DNA from: Acidipila sp.
GTDB lineage: Bacteria > Acidobacteriota > Terriglobia > Acidiferrales > UBA7541
NCBI GenBank assembly: GCA_010365215.1
Contig: JAAFGT010000014.1
Coordinates: 1-60,135, forward strand
Direction of reading: 5' to 3'
DNA length: 60,135 bases
This document shows, piece after piece, positions 14,257-23,807 of this stretch; position 1 is the first letter of the stretch, and every line of letters begins with the position of its first letter. A model generated the notes under the pieces. That model did not search any database and was not told the origin of the DNA. It was given only the letters and a program-made list of their open reading frames with translations. A program made the position numbers and the translations under genes.

Positions 14257-16488
14257 CTACGGCGCGCGATGATCTGCATCGCCTTCCAGCTTGAATGGGT
14301 TGGCGATGTAGCGTTCCACCTCGTCCTGCGCGCCTCCGGTATTGTCCCTCGCGTCGCGTGCCAGCGAATATTGGCTGATGGCGCGCTCGCGCTGGCCGGA
14401 GAGGTCGAATATCTTCCCGAGATACAGATGGCTCCAGACCTCCACCCATCGCGGCTCCAGGTCGCCATCGAGCGCTTCGCGAAATGCGCTGGCGGCGGCC
14501 TGATAATTCTTCTGTAAAAACGAAGCTTCAGCCATGCGGAAATGCGCCAGCGAGCTGTTTTTCTGCGTGTCCAGGGCGCGCTGGTATTCCTGGATGGCTT
14601 CGTAGAAGTCGCCGCGCTGCGCCATCTCCTCGCCGCGGCCGATCAGCGCGCGAACGCGGAGCTTGGGGCTGGACTTGAGCAGATGGTTGTTGGGATCGAT
14701 GGTCAGCCCAAGCGGGCGAGGGCGGCCGAAAGTCTCTACGGTGAAGTCCGATTTTGTGCCCACCACATCGATGGTTTTGGTCTCCGGATTTCCTTCTGTG
14801 GCGATGCGCACTTCCACGGGCATGCGAAATGTTTCCAGATCCTGCTTCACGTCGCCGCGCAGCAGGAACCCTTTGCGCGTGCGCACCACGACATAATCCA
14901 GCTTGAACTCCGGGACTCCGGTGGAATTGAGCCACTGGCTGAAGAACGGCATGAGGTTCGGCGCATCTGTTTTTTTGTTTTGCGCATCCTGTGCGGCGTG
15001 ATCGGAAGCCAGCTTTTCAAAATCTTCGATGCGCGCGGCATGGCCCGCGAATTTCGCGTAAAAATCTTTAAGCGTGGCGCTGAACGCGGCATCGCCCATC
15101 TGTCCGCGGAGCATATGGAACACCATGGCGCCTTTGTTCTGCACTACGGAGCGGTATTCCGGCGAGAAAGGCTGGAGTTGCGCGGCGCGGGCGATAGGCG
15201 CAGCCTGCTCGAACATCAACGCGCCAACGGCGTAATCTTCCAGCGCGCGATCGAGCGCCTCGCGGCCGGCGGAGTGCTCAACGTAAAGTCCTTCCGCGTA
15301 GCGCGCCAGCCCGTCGGTGATCCACACGTCCGCAGCCGACGCGGGAGTGACCGCGTTCCCGAACCATTGCCCCGCGGCAAGCTGCGCCAGCAGGCGAAAA
15401 TTAGTCTTGGGGTCCCACTGCCTGGCGCCGATCAGCAGAAGGCCGGGCGCGGAGTAGCCGGCAAGGCTTCCCGCGGGAAGCTGCGCCACGCGCAGCGCGG
15501 GGTCCTGCAACGGGCCGAATTCGGTGGAGAAAAAGGGAATGATGCTGGAAAGCTGCTGCTCGAACGCATCGGCTGCGCCCGCGGCGAGCTGTGGAGCAAA
15601 GACCGTAAGCGGCACGTCCGGTGACTTCGGCGCCTGTGACTGCAGCTTGCCCGCCACAAATGTGCCGCCGGGTTCCGGCCGTGTCCAACGAAAAGTGTAA
15701 ACCATGCGCGAAGCGGTGGGAGTCGCGGTGGCTGGAGTAGTCGAAACGGGGGGCGTCTTTGGCACTACCTGACCTGGCCGAACCGCTGCGGCGGGCCCGG
15801 ATTCAAAGGCGACGTTGCGCTTTTGCGGGGGCAGCGCTTCGCCGGTTCCAGTGACTACCATCGTTTCCGGCACGGCAATATTGAATACGGCGGTGTAGCG
15901 GTTGGAAGGGTAGTCGGTCAACGGAAACCAGCGGCCCGGAAGCAGCAGCACGGTGCTAGCCTCGCTGACGTAGGCGAGGCGCACTCCCTTGATCGGGCTG
16001 GCATCGTCGTTGGCCAGCGGCCCGGCATAATCGAAAGTCAGAGTCACGTGCTGGCCGGCGACCACGGTCTGCGGCAGCGCGACGGTAAGGCGCAGCGGAC
16101 TATCCGGATAGCGATCGAACGGCAGCGCCTTGCCGTCCGCCCCGGTTACGGCCTGGACGCGCAAGTCCTGGTGCAGCTCTACTTCGAGGGTCGCCGAGGG
16201 TTCTTTGGCTTCAAATTCGATTTTCGCCCGCGCGGAAAGCGCTTGGCGCTCGACCAGCAGAGCGACGGCCACATCGTAATTCACTGCGCGAAAGGCCGGC
16301 CGGTGCGTCGAGGCGTGTGAATCCAGACCCGGCGCCTGCGCCGCCGCCGCGTGGCAGCCGAGCAGCGCGAATAGACTGGCGGCGAGCACCAATACTGGCG
16401 TGAACACAAGCTTCGACACATGCGTTGGCACATGCTTCAACTCTGGGCGATTTCCATGATTATTCATTCGCGGCATTCTACCCCACAT
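14257..16488 (-). CDS. M1-peptidase-like exported protein with degenerate active site and C-terminal TPRs
   Basis: This 743-residue protein has a hydrophobic export signal (about residues 25-52), an M1 aminopeptidase-like N-domain and catalytic-like domain, and TPR helices in the last 130 residues (RGDFYEAIQEYQRAL, KNYQAAASAFREAL). At the place of the M1 zinc motif HExxH followed by QWFGN it reads QLAAGQWFGN, and WLNEGFA is WITDGLA. All zinc ligands are therefore changed and it is probably not a peptidase. The ATG at 16488 directly follows the lpxB stop; the ATG at 16467 would leave a more ordinary signal peptide. Confidence 0.8.
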   Translation of the reverse strand: MWGRMPRMNNHGNRPELKHVPTHVSKLVFTPVLVLAASLFALLGCHAAAAQAPGLDSHASTHRPAFRAVNYDVAVALLVERQALSARAKIEFEAKEPSATLEVELHQDLRVQAVTGADGKALPFDRYPDSPLRLTVALPQTVVAGQHVTLTFDYAGPLANDDASPIKGVRLAYVSEASTVLLLPGRWFPLTDYPSNRYTAVFNIAVPETMVVTGTGEALPPQKRNVAFESGPAAAVRPGQVVPKTPPVSTTPATATPTASRMVYTFRWTRPEPGGTFVAGKLQSQAPKSPDVPLTVFAPQLAAGAADAFEQQLSSIIPFFSTEFGPLQDPALRVAQLPAGSLAGYSAPGLLLIGARQWDPKTNFRLLAQLAAGQWFGNAVTPASAADVWITDGLARYAEGLYVEHSAGREALDRALEDYAVGALMFEQAAPIARAAQLQPFSPEYRSVVQNKGAMVFHMLRGQMGDAAFSATLKDFYAKFAGHAARIEDFEKLASDHAAQDAQNKKTDAPNLMPFFSQWLNSTGVPEFKLDYVVVRTRKGFLLRGDVKQDLETFRMPVEVRIATEGNPETKTIDVVGTKSDFTVETFGRPRPLGLTIDPNNHLLKSSPKLRVRALIGRGEEMAQRGDFYEAIQEYQRALDTQKNSSLAHFRMAEASFLQKNYQAAASAFREALDGDLEPRWVEVWSHLYLGKIFDLSGQRERAISQYSLARDARDNTGGAQDEVERYIANPFKLEGDADHRAP

Positions 16489-17712
16489 TTATGATTGCTC
16501 TTTCGGCCCTGGCGTTGCATGCGCGGCAAGGAATTCCGCGATGAGGCTGGCAGCACGCGAGATAGCATCGCCCGACGGCCCGTGGAGGCGCGCTTCAATC
16601 TCCGCCAAATCGCTCTTCATGGCGGAGCGCGCATCAGGGGAGTCAAGCAGGCGCGTAGTTTCCCGAACCACCGCTTCCGGCGTGAAGTCGTCTTGGATCA
16701 GCTCGGGAACCACGCGCCGCCCGGCGATAAGATTGGGCATGGCAAAGTCTTTTGTCCGCAGCATCGGCCGCACGAACGTGGCGGTGGTCTTGGAGACGCG
16801 GTAAACCACCACCAAGGGCGCACCCAGCAGCGCGGCCTCCACCGTCGCGGTGCCGCTGGACACGATCGAGACATCCGCGGCAGCAAGTGCATCGTAGGTA
16901 CCATCTTCCACCACGCGGATGTTCAGCCCGGCTGGGAATGCGCCATAGTCCGCTGCTTTCATCCCGGGTGCGGCGGCCAGCACGATCTGCAGGTCACGGC
17001 CTCGCGCCATCTGGTCGCAAGCCATCAGCACGACTGGGAGAATGTGAGCCACTTCGCGCGGCCGGCTGCCGGGAAGTAGAGTAAGCAGAGGCCTCGTCGG
17101 ATCGAGTCCCCGGCGCGCGCAGAATTCATCGCGCGTCATCGATGCGCGAACCGCGCCCACCAGCGGGTGGCCGATAAATTCCGCATTCACTCCGGCCTTG
17201 CGAAAAAAATCCACTTCAAACGGAAAAATACACAGCGCCAGGGCAAAGCGGCGGCGTATCAACCGCACGCGCCACGGCCGCCACGCCCAGAACTGCGGAG
17301 TAATGAAATAGATGTTGGGGATGTGGCGCGCGCGAAGCTCTCTGGCGAGGTGCAGATGAAAGCCCGGGAAGTCTACCAGGACGGCCAGCGCCGGGCGGCG
17401 GAGGCGCGTCTCGCGCAGCAGCGTGCGAAATACTTTCCAGATCTGCGGCAGGCGATGAAGAATCTCCGTCAACCCGACTACGCTGACTTCGCGCGAATCG
17501 GCCACCAGCTCAACGCCCGCGGCCCGCATGAGCGGGCCACCCATGCCGAATAGATGAGCGCCGGTACGCTCGCGGAGCGCAGTGGCCAGGCGAGCGGCGT
17601 GCAAGTCGCCCGACGATTCACCGGCGGAGATCAGGATGGTGGGCGCGGCCGGGTTGCCGGTGGACTGGTGAGATCCGCGCGCAGGTGCGGCGGAAGGCGC
17701 GGGGTAAGACAT
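16489..17712 (-). CDS. lpxB: Lipid-A-disaccharide synthase
   Basis: This GT19 glycosyltransferase joins UDP-diacylglucosamine and lipid X to make lipid A disaccharide at the inner membrane. Motifs include ILISAGESSGDLHAARL at the N-terminus, VDFPGFHLHLA, YFITPQFWAWRPWRV, FIGHPLVGA, LLPGSRPREV, SSGTATVEAALLGAPLVVVYR. Length is 407 residues, normal for the family. It indicates an LPS-bearing outer membrane. The next gene starts at the base after its stop. Upstream lies a 13-bp tandem repeat. Confidence 0.95.
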   Translation of the reverse strand: MSYPAPSAAPARGSHQSTGNPAAPTILISAGESSGDLHAARLATALRERTGAHLFGMGGPLMRAAGVELVADSREVSVVGLTEILHRLPQIWKVFRTLLRETRLRRPALAVLVDFPGFHLHLARELRARHIPNIYFITPQFWAWRPWRVRLIRRRFALALCIFPFEVDFFRKAGVNAEFIGHPLVGAVRASMTRDEFCARRGLDPTRPLLTLLPGSRPREVAHILPVVLMACDQMARGRDLQIVLAAAPGMKAADYGAFPAGLNIRVVEDGTYDALAAADVSIVSSGTATVEAALLGAPLVVVYRVSKTTATFVRPMLRTKDFAMPNLIAGRRVVPELIQDDFTPEAVVRETTRLLDSPDARSAMKSDLAEIEARLHGPSGDAISRAASLIAEFLAAHATPGPKEQS

Positions 17713-17787
17713 CGCCAGTCATCGTCGCTTAGTCGACAACTTCAGTCAACACGCCTGTCTGGGTTGACTGTCATGCGGCCAGTCAAT

Positions 17788-17852
17788 CACGTTAACCATT
17801 CGCGTCAACTAACCGCGTCAACCAATCGCGTCCGCCAATCGCGTCCACCGGC
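17788..17852. repeat. Tandem repeat, about five copies of 13 bp
   Basis: Units of the form cgcgtcaaccaat begin at 17788, 17801, 17814, 17827 and 17840; the first and last copies are more diverged. It fills the gap between the ABC exporter stop (17867) and the lpxB start (17712), so it would lie in the lpxB leader or intergenic spacer. Confidence 0.75.
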
Positions 17853-17866
17853 GTTGCCATCGGTAG

Positions 17867-19768
17867 TCAGTCGTCGGCGGGAAGCGGCTCGCCGGCGCGG
17901 CCTGCGGGAACAGGATGCCGAAGCTCCTGGTCTTTGTACTGGAGCTGGTAGAGCCGGTAATAGATGCCGCGCATAGCCAGCAGTTCCTGGTGCGTGCCCT
18001 GCTCGCGCAGACGGCCCTTGTGGAAGACGATGATGCGGTCGGCGTGCTGGATGGTGCTAAGTCGATGCGCGATGACCACAGCGGTGCGGCCGGCAAGCAG
18101 CCGGTCAAGCGCCGCGCGAATCTGCAGCTCGGTCTTTGTGTCCACGCTGGAGGTGGCTTCATCGAGAATCAGAAAGCGCGGATTGTGCGCCAGCGCGCGC
18201 GCGAAGCTGATCAGTTGGCGCTGGCCGACGGAAAAAGTTGCGCCGCGCTCGGTTACCTGCGCTTCCACGCCGCCGGAAAGCCCGGCGACGAACGGGCCAA
18301 GCCCCACTTCTTGCAACGCGGAATCTACGGCAGCGCGGCTGATGTTCGCCGTGCCCAGACGCACGTTGGTCTCGATGGAGCCGGAAAACAGGAACGAGTC
18401 CTGGAGGACGATGCCGAACTGGCGGCGCAGATCCTGCAAGTCGAAGTCGCGAATATCGCGGCCGTCGATGAGGATCTGGCCGCGCTGGATGTCGTAAAAG
18501 CGCAGGATCAGCGAAATGATGGTGGTCTTGCCCGCTCCGGTATGGCCTACAATGGCCGCGGTTTCTCCCGGCGAGAGGTGGAAGGAGACGCCGCGTAGAA
18601 CCCAATCCTCTTCCGCGGGCTCCGCGCCGCCGCGATAGGCGAACCACACGTTGCGAAATTCAATCTCGCCGCGCAGTTCGCGTATCGGTAACGCTCCGGC
18701 CTTCGAAGAGATCGTGATGGGCTCGTCGAGCAGGCCAAAAATCCGCTCGGAGCTGGCCATAGCGGTCTGAAACAGGTTGAACTTTTCGCTCAAGTCCTGA
18801 ATCGGACGGAAGAACTGCTGCGCGTACTGAATAAAGGCAATGACTGTGCCCAGCTTGAGCGCTCCCGGAAGAATCTGCCCGCCGGGGCCGATGCCCGCCA
18901 GAACGCGGATTCCGCCGTACCAAAGCGCCACGCCGATAGCCAGCACGCCGATGAATTCCACCGCGGGATAAAAAAACGCGAACGCCAGAATGGCGTCTTT
19001 GAAGGCCAGCATGTGCGCGCGATTGACTTCGGCAAACTGTGCGCGCGCTTTTTTCTCGCGATTGAAGAGCTGGACCACGCTCATTCCGGAGATGTGTTCC
19101 TGGAGGAAGGAATTGATGCGCGCAATGGCGGTGCGAATGCGCCGGTTGGCATCGCGCACGCTGCGGCGAAACACCAGCGTGACCACCAAAATAAGCGGCA
19201 GCACGCCGAGCGCGGCCAGAGCCAGGCGCCAGTCGAGCGATAGCATCACTACCACGATCGCCGCGAGCATGAAGACATCGCCCAGCATGGCCACCACGCC
19301 GGCGGCGAAAAGTTCATTGAGCGTGTCGACGTCGGTGGTGACGCGCGTAACCAGGCGACCGACGGGGTTGTGGTCGAAAAAACTGAGGGAAAGCTTCTGG
19401 ATGTGGCCGAATATCGCCATGCGCAGGTCGTACATGGCCATCTGACCGACTTTCTGCATCATGCGCGTCTGTACGTATTCGAGCGAGAAACGCACCACCA
19501 GCGCCGCAAAAAAAATGACGGAAATCCATTCAACGCCACGCATGGCCGTGGCGAAATCGAGTTTTCCGTGGATCGCCGGGAGAAGATAGGAGTCCACCGT
19601 GATCTTCAGCAGGAACGGCCCAGTGACTCCGAGGACTCCGGTCACCAGTGTGAACGCTACGGCGACATACACGCGATAGCGGTAGGGGCGAAGATAGGCC
19701 AGCAGGCGGCGGGTGAGCTTCCCGTCGTAGGATTTGCCGAGCGCTTCTTCGTCGTGGTGGCCGCTCAT
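17867..19768 (-). CDS. ABC exporter half-transporter, catalytic-Glu subunit
   Basis: This is a type IV ABC exporter half, 633 residues: six membrane helices in residues about 30-340 and an ATPase domain. Walker A is VGHTGAGKTT, and Walker B is FLILDEATSSVD with the catalytic Glu. The H-loop is VIAHRLST. Its signature motif is FSVGQ instead of LSGGQ, so it contributes a faulty half to one nucleotide site. Its ATG overlaps the stop of the partner gene 19765-21666 by 4 bp. Together they fit heterodimeric exporters such as TM287/288 or LmrCD. The substrate (drug or lipid) is unknown. Confidence 0.9.
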   Translation of the reverse strand: MSGHHDEEALGKSYDGKLTRRLLAYLRPYRYRVYVAVAFTLVTGVLGVTGPFLLKITVDSYLLPAIHGKLDFATAMRGVEWISVIFFAALVVRFSLEYVQTRMMQKVGQMAMYDLRMAIFGHIQKLSLSFFDHNPVGRLVTRVTTDVDTLNELFAAGVVAMLGDVFMLAAIVVVMLSLDWRLALAALGVLPLILVVTLVFRRSVRDANRRIRTAIARINSFLQEHISGMSVVQLFNREKKARAQFAEVNRAHMLAFKDAILAFAFFYPAVEFIGVLAIGVALWYGGIRVLAGIGPGGQILPGALKLGTVIAFIQYAQQFFRPIQDLSEKFNLFQTAMASSERIFGLLDEPITISSKAGALPIRELRGEIEFRNVWFAYRGGAEPAEEDWVLRGVSFHLSPGETAAIVGHTGAGKTTIISLILRFYDIQRGQILIDGRDIRDFDLQDLRRQFGIVLQDSFLFSGSIETNVRLGTANISRAAVDSALQEVGLGPFVAGLSGGVEAQVTERGATFSVGQRQLISFARALAHNPRFLILDEATSSVDTKTELQIRAALDRLLAGRTAVVIAHRLSTIQHADRIIVFHKGRLREQGTHQELLAMRGIYYRLYQLQYKDQELRHPVPAGRAGEPLPADD

Positions 19769-21666
19769 ACCCGTTCCAACTCCTCCTCGAGAAGCTGCTT
19801 CTGGTACAGGTCGGCGTAATAGCCGCCACGTCCGATCAATTCCTCATGAGTTCCGCGCTCGACGATGCGGCCTTCGAAGAGCACGACAATCTGATCTGCG
19901 TGGCGCACCGTGGAGCAGCGGTGAGAAATGAGGATGGTGGTGCGCTGGCGCATCACGTCGGCGAGACCGCGAAGAATACGCTCCTCGGTCTGGGTATCTA
20001 CGCTCGCCAGGGCATCGTCCAAAATTAAAATCCTGGGATCACGAATCAATGCGCGCGCCAGGGCGGTGCGCTGCTTCTGGCCGCCGGAAAGGGTGATGCC
20101 GCGCTCGCCCACCAGTGTGGCGTATTGCTCCGGGAAATCGAGGATCTCCGCGCGGATGTTGGCGATGGTGGCGGCGCGGTCTATGTCCAGGTCGCTGGCC
20201 TGCTCGACGCCGAAAGCAATGTTCTCGCGCAGCGGCTCGCTGAACAGAAAAGTCTCCTGCGGCACGAACCCGATCGCGCGGCGCAACGAAGCCAGCGGCC
20301 ATTCCGAAATTGCCCGGCCGTCAATCAGCAGGGTGCCCGGCGGAGCCTCCCAGAGACGGGCCACCAGCGCGGCCAGCGTGGACTTGCCGCTGCCTGTGGG
20401 GCCCACGACGGCAACCGTCGAGCCCGCCGGAATCTTCAAGTTGATGTTGTGCAAAATGGCGTGCGCGGCGTTGCTGACGTCCGCTGCCGGGTGCGAGAAA
20501 GTCAAGTCGCGAAATTCGACTTCGCCGCGAATCGCCGCGCCCGCCGGCGCCTGTACGGCGCGATCGTCGATTTCAGGCTGCACGCGCAGAATGTGATCCA
20601 GCCGGCCCATGGATGCGGCGCCGCGCTGAAAAATATTCGTTACCCAGCCCAGCGCGATCATCGGCCAGACCAGTTGCCCTAAATAAAAGTAAAACGCGAT
20701 CAGCGTGCCCAGGCTGATGCTGCCGAGCAAGACCAGCTTGCCGCCCTGCCACAACACGATCAGAAACGTCATGCCGATGAGCATCTCGATGGCAGGGAAG
20801 AATAGGCTCCACGCGGAGATCAGCTCCATGTTGCGCGCAATGTATTCACGGTTTTGGCCTTCAAACGCGCGAATCTCGGCCGCTTCCTGGCCGTAGGCGC
20901 GGATGACGCGGATTCCGGCGAGATTTTCCTGCACGCGGGCGGAGAGCGCGGCCAGCAGCGCCTGGATTTTTTCGTAGCGCTCATGGATCACCTTGCCAAA
21001 ATAACGCACGGAGAAGGCCACCGCCGGAACGGGCAGGCAGACGAAGAACGTCAGCGGACCCGACAGGCGCACCATAATGGCAATCGCGGCAATCATGGTG
21101 ACAATGGTGGTGCCGCTGTACATGATTCCAGGGCCCAGCACCATGCGCACATTGTTCAGGTCGTTGGTGCAGCGGCTCATCAGCTCGCCGGTGCGGTTGC
21201 GCACGTAGAAGGCCGGCTCCAGCTCGAGCAGGCGGTCGAGCAGGTCGCGACGCAGGTCGAATTCAATATCGCGAGAAACGCCGATCAGAATGTCGCGGGT
21301 GAGAAAAGAGAAAACTCCCTTCAAGGTCACGATGCCCAGTAGCACCAGCACGTAAAAAAGCAGCGTCTGGCGGCTCAGCGGCCGGTAAAAAGTTTCCAGG
21401 AGGTGGCGCAGCGGGCCGGGAAGCGCGACGAGGCGGTCGAGCATCGAGCGCGAGCCGGAAAGCGAATCGATGATGGTCCCCACAGCCAGCGGAAGCAGCG
21501 CGCCCACCATCCCGCCCAGTACCAATGTGAGCAGGCCCATCGCCATCCTGGAGCGGTAGCGCAGCAGGTGCGGCATGAGCTTCTGCAAATTACGCCAGGA
21601 GGATTGGCGCGGCGCCGTAACTGCGGCATTTACGGTTGCCGTGGCGGTTTGTGCGGTTGCGCTCAT
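19765..21666 (-). CDS. ABC exporter half-transporter, degenerate Walker B subunit
   Basis: This is the partner of the previous gene, also 633 residues, with an N-terminal membrane domain and a C-terminal ATPase. Walker A is VGPTGSGKST and the signature is a normal LSGGQ, but Walker B reads ILILDDALASVD, with Asp replacing the catalytic Glu. The pair therefore has one competent site (this LSGGQ with the partner's Glu) and one degenerate site. Transcribed first, it is followed by the partner with an ATGA overlap, and its own start overlaps the stop of the lipoprotein gene upstream. Confidence 0.9.
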   Translation of the reverse strand: MSATAQTATATVNAAVTAPRQSSWRNLQKLMPHLLRYRSRMAMGLLTLVLGGMVGALLPLAVGTIIDSLSGSRSMLDRLVALPGPLRHLLETFYRPLSRQTLLFYVLVLLGIVTLKGVFSFLTRDILIGVSRDIEFDLRRDLLDRLLELEPAFYVRNRTGELMSRCTNDLNNVRMVLGPGIMYSGTTIVTMIAAIAIMVRLSGPLTFFVCLPVPAVAFSVRYFGKVIHERYEKIQALLAALSARVQENLAGIRVIRAYGQEAAEIRAFEGQNREYIARNMELISAWSLFFPAIEMLIGMTFLIVLWQGGKLVLLGSISLGTLIAFYFYLGQLVWPMIALGWVTNIFQRGAASMGRLDHILRVQPEIDDRAVQAPAGAAIRGEVEFRDLTFSHPAADVSNAAHAILHNINLKIPAGSTVAVVGPTGSGKSTLAALVARLWEAPPGTLLIDGRAISEWPLASLRRAIGFVPQETFLFSEPLRENIAFGVEQASDLDIDRAATIANIRAEILDFPEQYATLVGERGITLSGGQKQRTALARALIRDPRILILDDALASVDTQTEERILRGLADVMRQRTTILISHRCSTVRHADQIVVLFEGRIVERGTHEELIGRGGYYADLYQKQLLEEELERV

Positions 21667-22310
21667 CGAAACCGAGATTTTGCCATTTCCAGCGTGGAGC
21701 TTTCGCCCTGGAACTGGCGGCCGCTGCGATCCAGCGACTGGTAGCGCTTGGCCTTTGAATTCCAGGCCACGGCAACTGCGCCGCTCCTGACGGCTGCGGG
21801 CGGCGCCAGCGGCAGGAAATGTAGCACCGTGCCGTGGCTCGTGCTCCCGTCTGGGCCACGTTCCGGGGTGCGCTCCACGTCCAGGCGCCAGCCGGCGACG
21901 CCGAGCGCCGGGGTTCCGTGGAGATAGCCGCTGGAATTTTTCAGATACTCATCGCAGCGGAGAACTTCGTGCCACGTGCCATTATCCTTGCTCAGGATTG
22001 AGACGCGCGAGACCTGGGTTCCGGTTACAGCCGAGGTGGGTGCTCCGTACGGAGGCGTTGACATTCGATTGATAGCCACCACTTGCTGCGTGCCTTCACC
22101 CCCGAGCGGGCCGTAGAGCAGCACTTCCGCGTCGGCGCCGAGTGCAGCCTTGGCGGCACGAGTTTCTTCGTCAGGCACCGCCGGCGTCGCCACCGCCGGG
22201 GCGCCGGCATTCTTGTCAGAACTTACCGGGGAGCTTGTGCACGCGGCACCCAGCGCAGCGGCGGCGACCGCCAGCGCCAGATTCCATCGTATTGTTTGGG
22301 CGCCGCGCAT
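21663..22310 (-). CDS. Putative lipoprotein of unknown function
   Basis: I do not recognise this 215-residue protein. The true start is the ATG at 22310, which overlaps the upstream stop (TGATG); the open frame further upstream is only out-of-frame translation of the neighbour. The N-terminus MRGAQTIRWNLALAVAAAALGAAC ends in a lipobox LGAAC, so it is likely a lipoprotein. The mature part carries DAEVLLYGPLGGEGTQQVV and a C-terminal beta-rich region. It may act with the two exported proteins or the exporter in the same operon (inference). Confidence 0.72.
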   Translation of the reverse strand: MRGAQTIRWNLALAVAAAALGAACTSSPVSSDKNAGAPAVATPAVPDEETRAAKAALGADAEVLLYGPLGGEGTQQVVAINRMSTPPYGAPTSAVTGTQVSRVSILSKDNGTWHEVLRCDEYLKNSSGYLHGTPALGVAGWRLDVERTPERGPDGSTSHGTVLHFLPLAPPAAVRSGAVAVAWNSKAKRYQSLDRSGRQFQGESSTLEMAKSRFR

Positions 22311-23017
22311 CAGAGACTTTCGGCCGCGAGAGTAATCTGCACAACGCGGCCGGATTTTTTGTTGCAAGTCACTTCCAGGACTTGCGGCACTTCGGAGCCG
22401 GCCCAGTCGAATGCATAGTACAAAAATTCCGCTTCGTCCCCTTGTTCGCTGGAAGGCCCTTGAGACTCGGGTGGGCCGTAGACTACCAGGACGCGGCTGC
22501 GCAATTCGCCGAGTGAAAGGCCGCGGCCCGTGCGCCAAGCCTCCATCGGCATGGTCGCCGCACCTGGAGTGCCCGTGGCGGCGGGCGCGCAATCGTAGAT
22601 CGGCCCGGCGATGATCGATACGGTGATGCTTTCGATCACGTCGTTCTCGCCGAACTCCATGCGCACTTCGCGGTTGCGGCACAGGTCGCGCCATACCGCA
22701 GACGTGTCGCTGTCCGGTTCGGAATCAGGATCGCCTGCCCACGGCTTGTGGAAACGTGCCAGCGCCATAGCGCGGGTGTCGCGACCAGGACGCAAGCCTG
22801 CGAGCGTCAACTCGTTGGCGCGGGGTTTTCTGGCCTTCGATGGGGCGTTCGCGGGCGATATCGCGGGCAATGTTGCTGGAGATGCCGCGGGGAATGGATG
22901 AGCTGGAATGGCCGTTGTCGGTCGCGCGGCACTGGCAATCGAAAACGTGGCGAGCGCCGCGAAAAACGTCACCGCGACGGCCATCGCTCGATTATTGCCC
23001 TGCCGTCTGAATCGCAT
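22310..23017 (-). CDS. Unknown exported protein
   Basis: This 235-residue protein has a signal peptide (about residues 10-35, VAVTFFAALATFSIASAA), a Pro/Ala-rich linker and a conserved-looking domain beginning LTLAGLRPGRDTRAMALARF. The C-terminal part includes VLVVYGPPESQG. I set the start at the ATG at 23017 because a GAGG site lies 9 bases upstream; ATGs at 23032 and 22984 are alternatives. It overlaps the end of the gene at 22992. No family is recognised. Confidence 0.65.
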   Translation of the reverse strand: MRFRRQGNNRAMAVAVTFFAALATFSIASAARPTTAIPAHPFPAASPATLPAISPANAPSKARKPRANELTLAGLRPGRDTRAMALARFHKPWAGDPDSEPDSDTSAVWRDLCRNREVRMEFGENDVIESITVSIIAGPIYDCAPAATGTPGAATMPMEAWRTGRGLSLGELRSRVLVVYGPPESQGPSSEQGDEAEFLYYAFDWAGSEVPQVLEVTCNKKSGRVVQITLAAESL

Positions 23018-23705
23018 CGATGCGGTCCTCAAAATTTTCCTCGCCTTCCGACCACAACTTTACGCGCTCAACCTGCACATCGGTGAGAATCCGGCGCATC
23101 CACTCTTGCAGCCGGTTGATATTGTCGACAGTTTTTTCCTTCGCTTGCTGCTGGTATTCGCGCAGCTTCCCGGGTTGTGCGATGTACTGCATAAATTCTC
23201 TCTCCGCGGCTTCGCTGGGCGGCGCGTCCAGGTCGTCTGTCTCATCCAGCCGCTTGTCGGCTGCAGCGTTCGGCAGATGGCTCTCGCCGGTAAACAGATC
23301 TTCAAATCCCACATCGACCAGGATCTGGCCGCGCTCCAGACTGGCGCCATCGTCGTAGTCCGGACCCTGGCACAGGATTTCCAGCCGCTGTGGACCGAGC
23401 GTCCAAACCTTGCGCTCGCCCGAAGGACTCCACAGGTCCCAGTGGGCTTCCACCTCGTAGGCAATGTCGGAATGAAGGATTTCGCCCGCGGCTGCGGCAA
23501 TCTCTGCGGCAGTAAGCGGCGGCTGGCGAAGATCGTGCTCCACCACGGGTGGTTCCCCATAGCTCACCGCGCGGATAATCAGTTCGGTAAAACCGGGGCG
23601 CGTCTTGGAGAAGGGCACCGTGGCCAGAAGACTTTCAAAATGGGCCAGCATGGTGGATTCGGAGAAGTCCCGGCACCACACGCTGAGGTAGGCGCGATTA
23701 GGCAC
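22992..23705 (-). CDS. Unknown cytoplasmic protein, probable leaderless start
   Basis: I do not recognise this protein of about 237 residues. It begins VPNRAYLSVWCRDFSE if started at the GTG at 23705. I prefer this start because a perfect TATAAT lies six bases upstream, so transcription would begin at or next to the GTG; there is no Shine-Dalgarno site. Features include SYGEPPVVEHDLRQPPL, an EAHWDLW stretch and a helical C-terminus (EFMQYIAQPGKLREYQQQAKEK). No signal peptide is seen. It heads the run leading into the ABC exporter. Confidence 0.68.
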   Translation of the reverse strand: MPNRAYLSVWCRDFSESTMLAHFESLLATVPFSKTRPGFTELIIRAVSYGEPPVVEHDLRQPPLTAAEIAAAAGEILHSDIAYEVEAHWDLWSPSGERKVWTLGPQRLEILCQGPDYDDGASLERGQILVDVGFEDLFTGESHLPNAAADKRLDETDDLDAPPSEAAEREFMQYIAQPGKLREYQQQAKEKTVDNINRLQEWMRRILTDVQVERVKLWSEGEENFEDRIDAIQTAGQ

Positions 23706-23711
23706 GAACCT

Positions 23712-23717
23712 ATTATA
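23712..23717 (-). promoter_or_regulatory. TATAAT -10 element, leaderless arrangement
   Basis: A consensus TATAAT on the minus strand ends six bases before the GTG at 23705. A start site 6-7 bases downstream of the -10 would coincide with the start codon. No good -35 box is visible at 17 bp. Confidence 0.55.
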
Positions 23718-23807
23718 GCGGATGTTGGCCCTGGTGTTCGCGGGTCCAAGCGTGGCAGCTTTCCACATACCCTCAAATGAAATCCGCGACGGAAAGTGTG
23801 CGTACTC

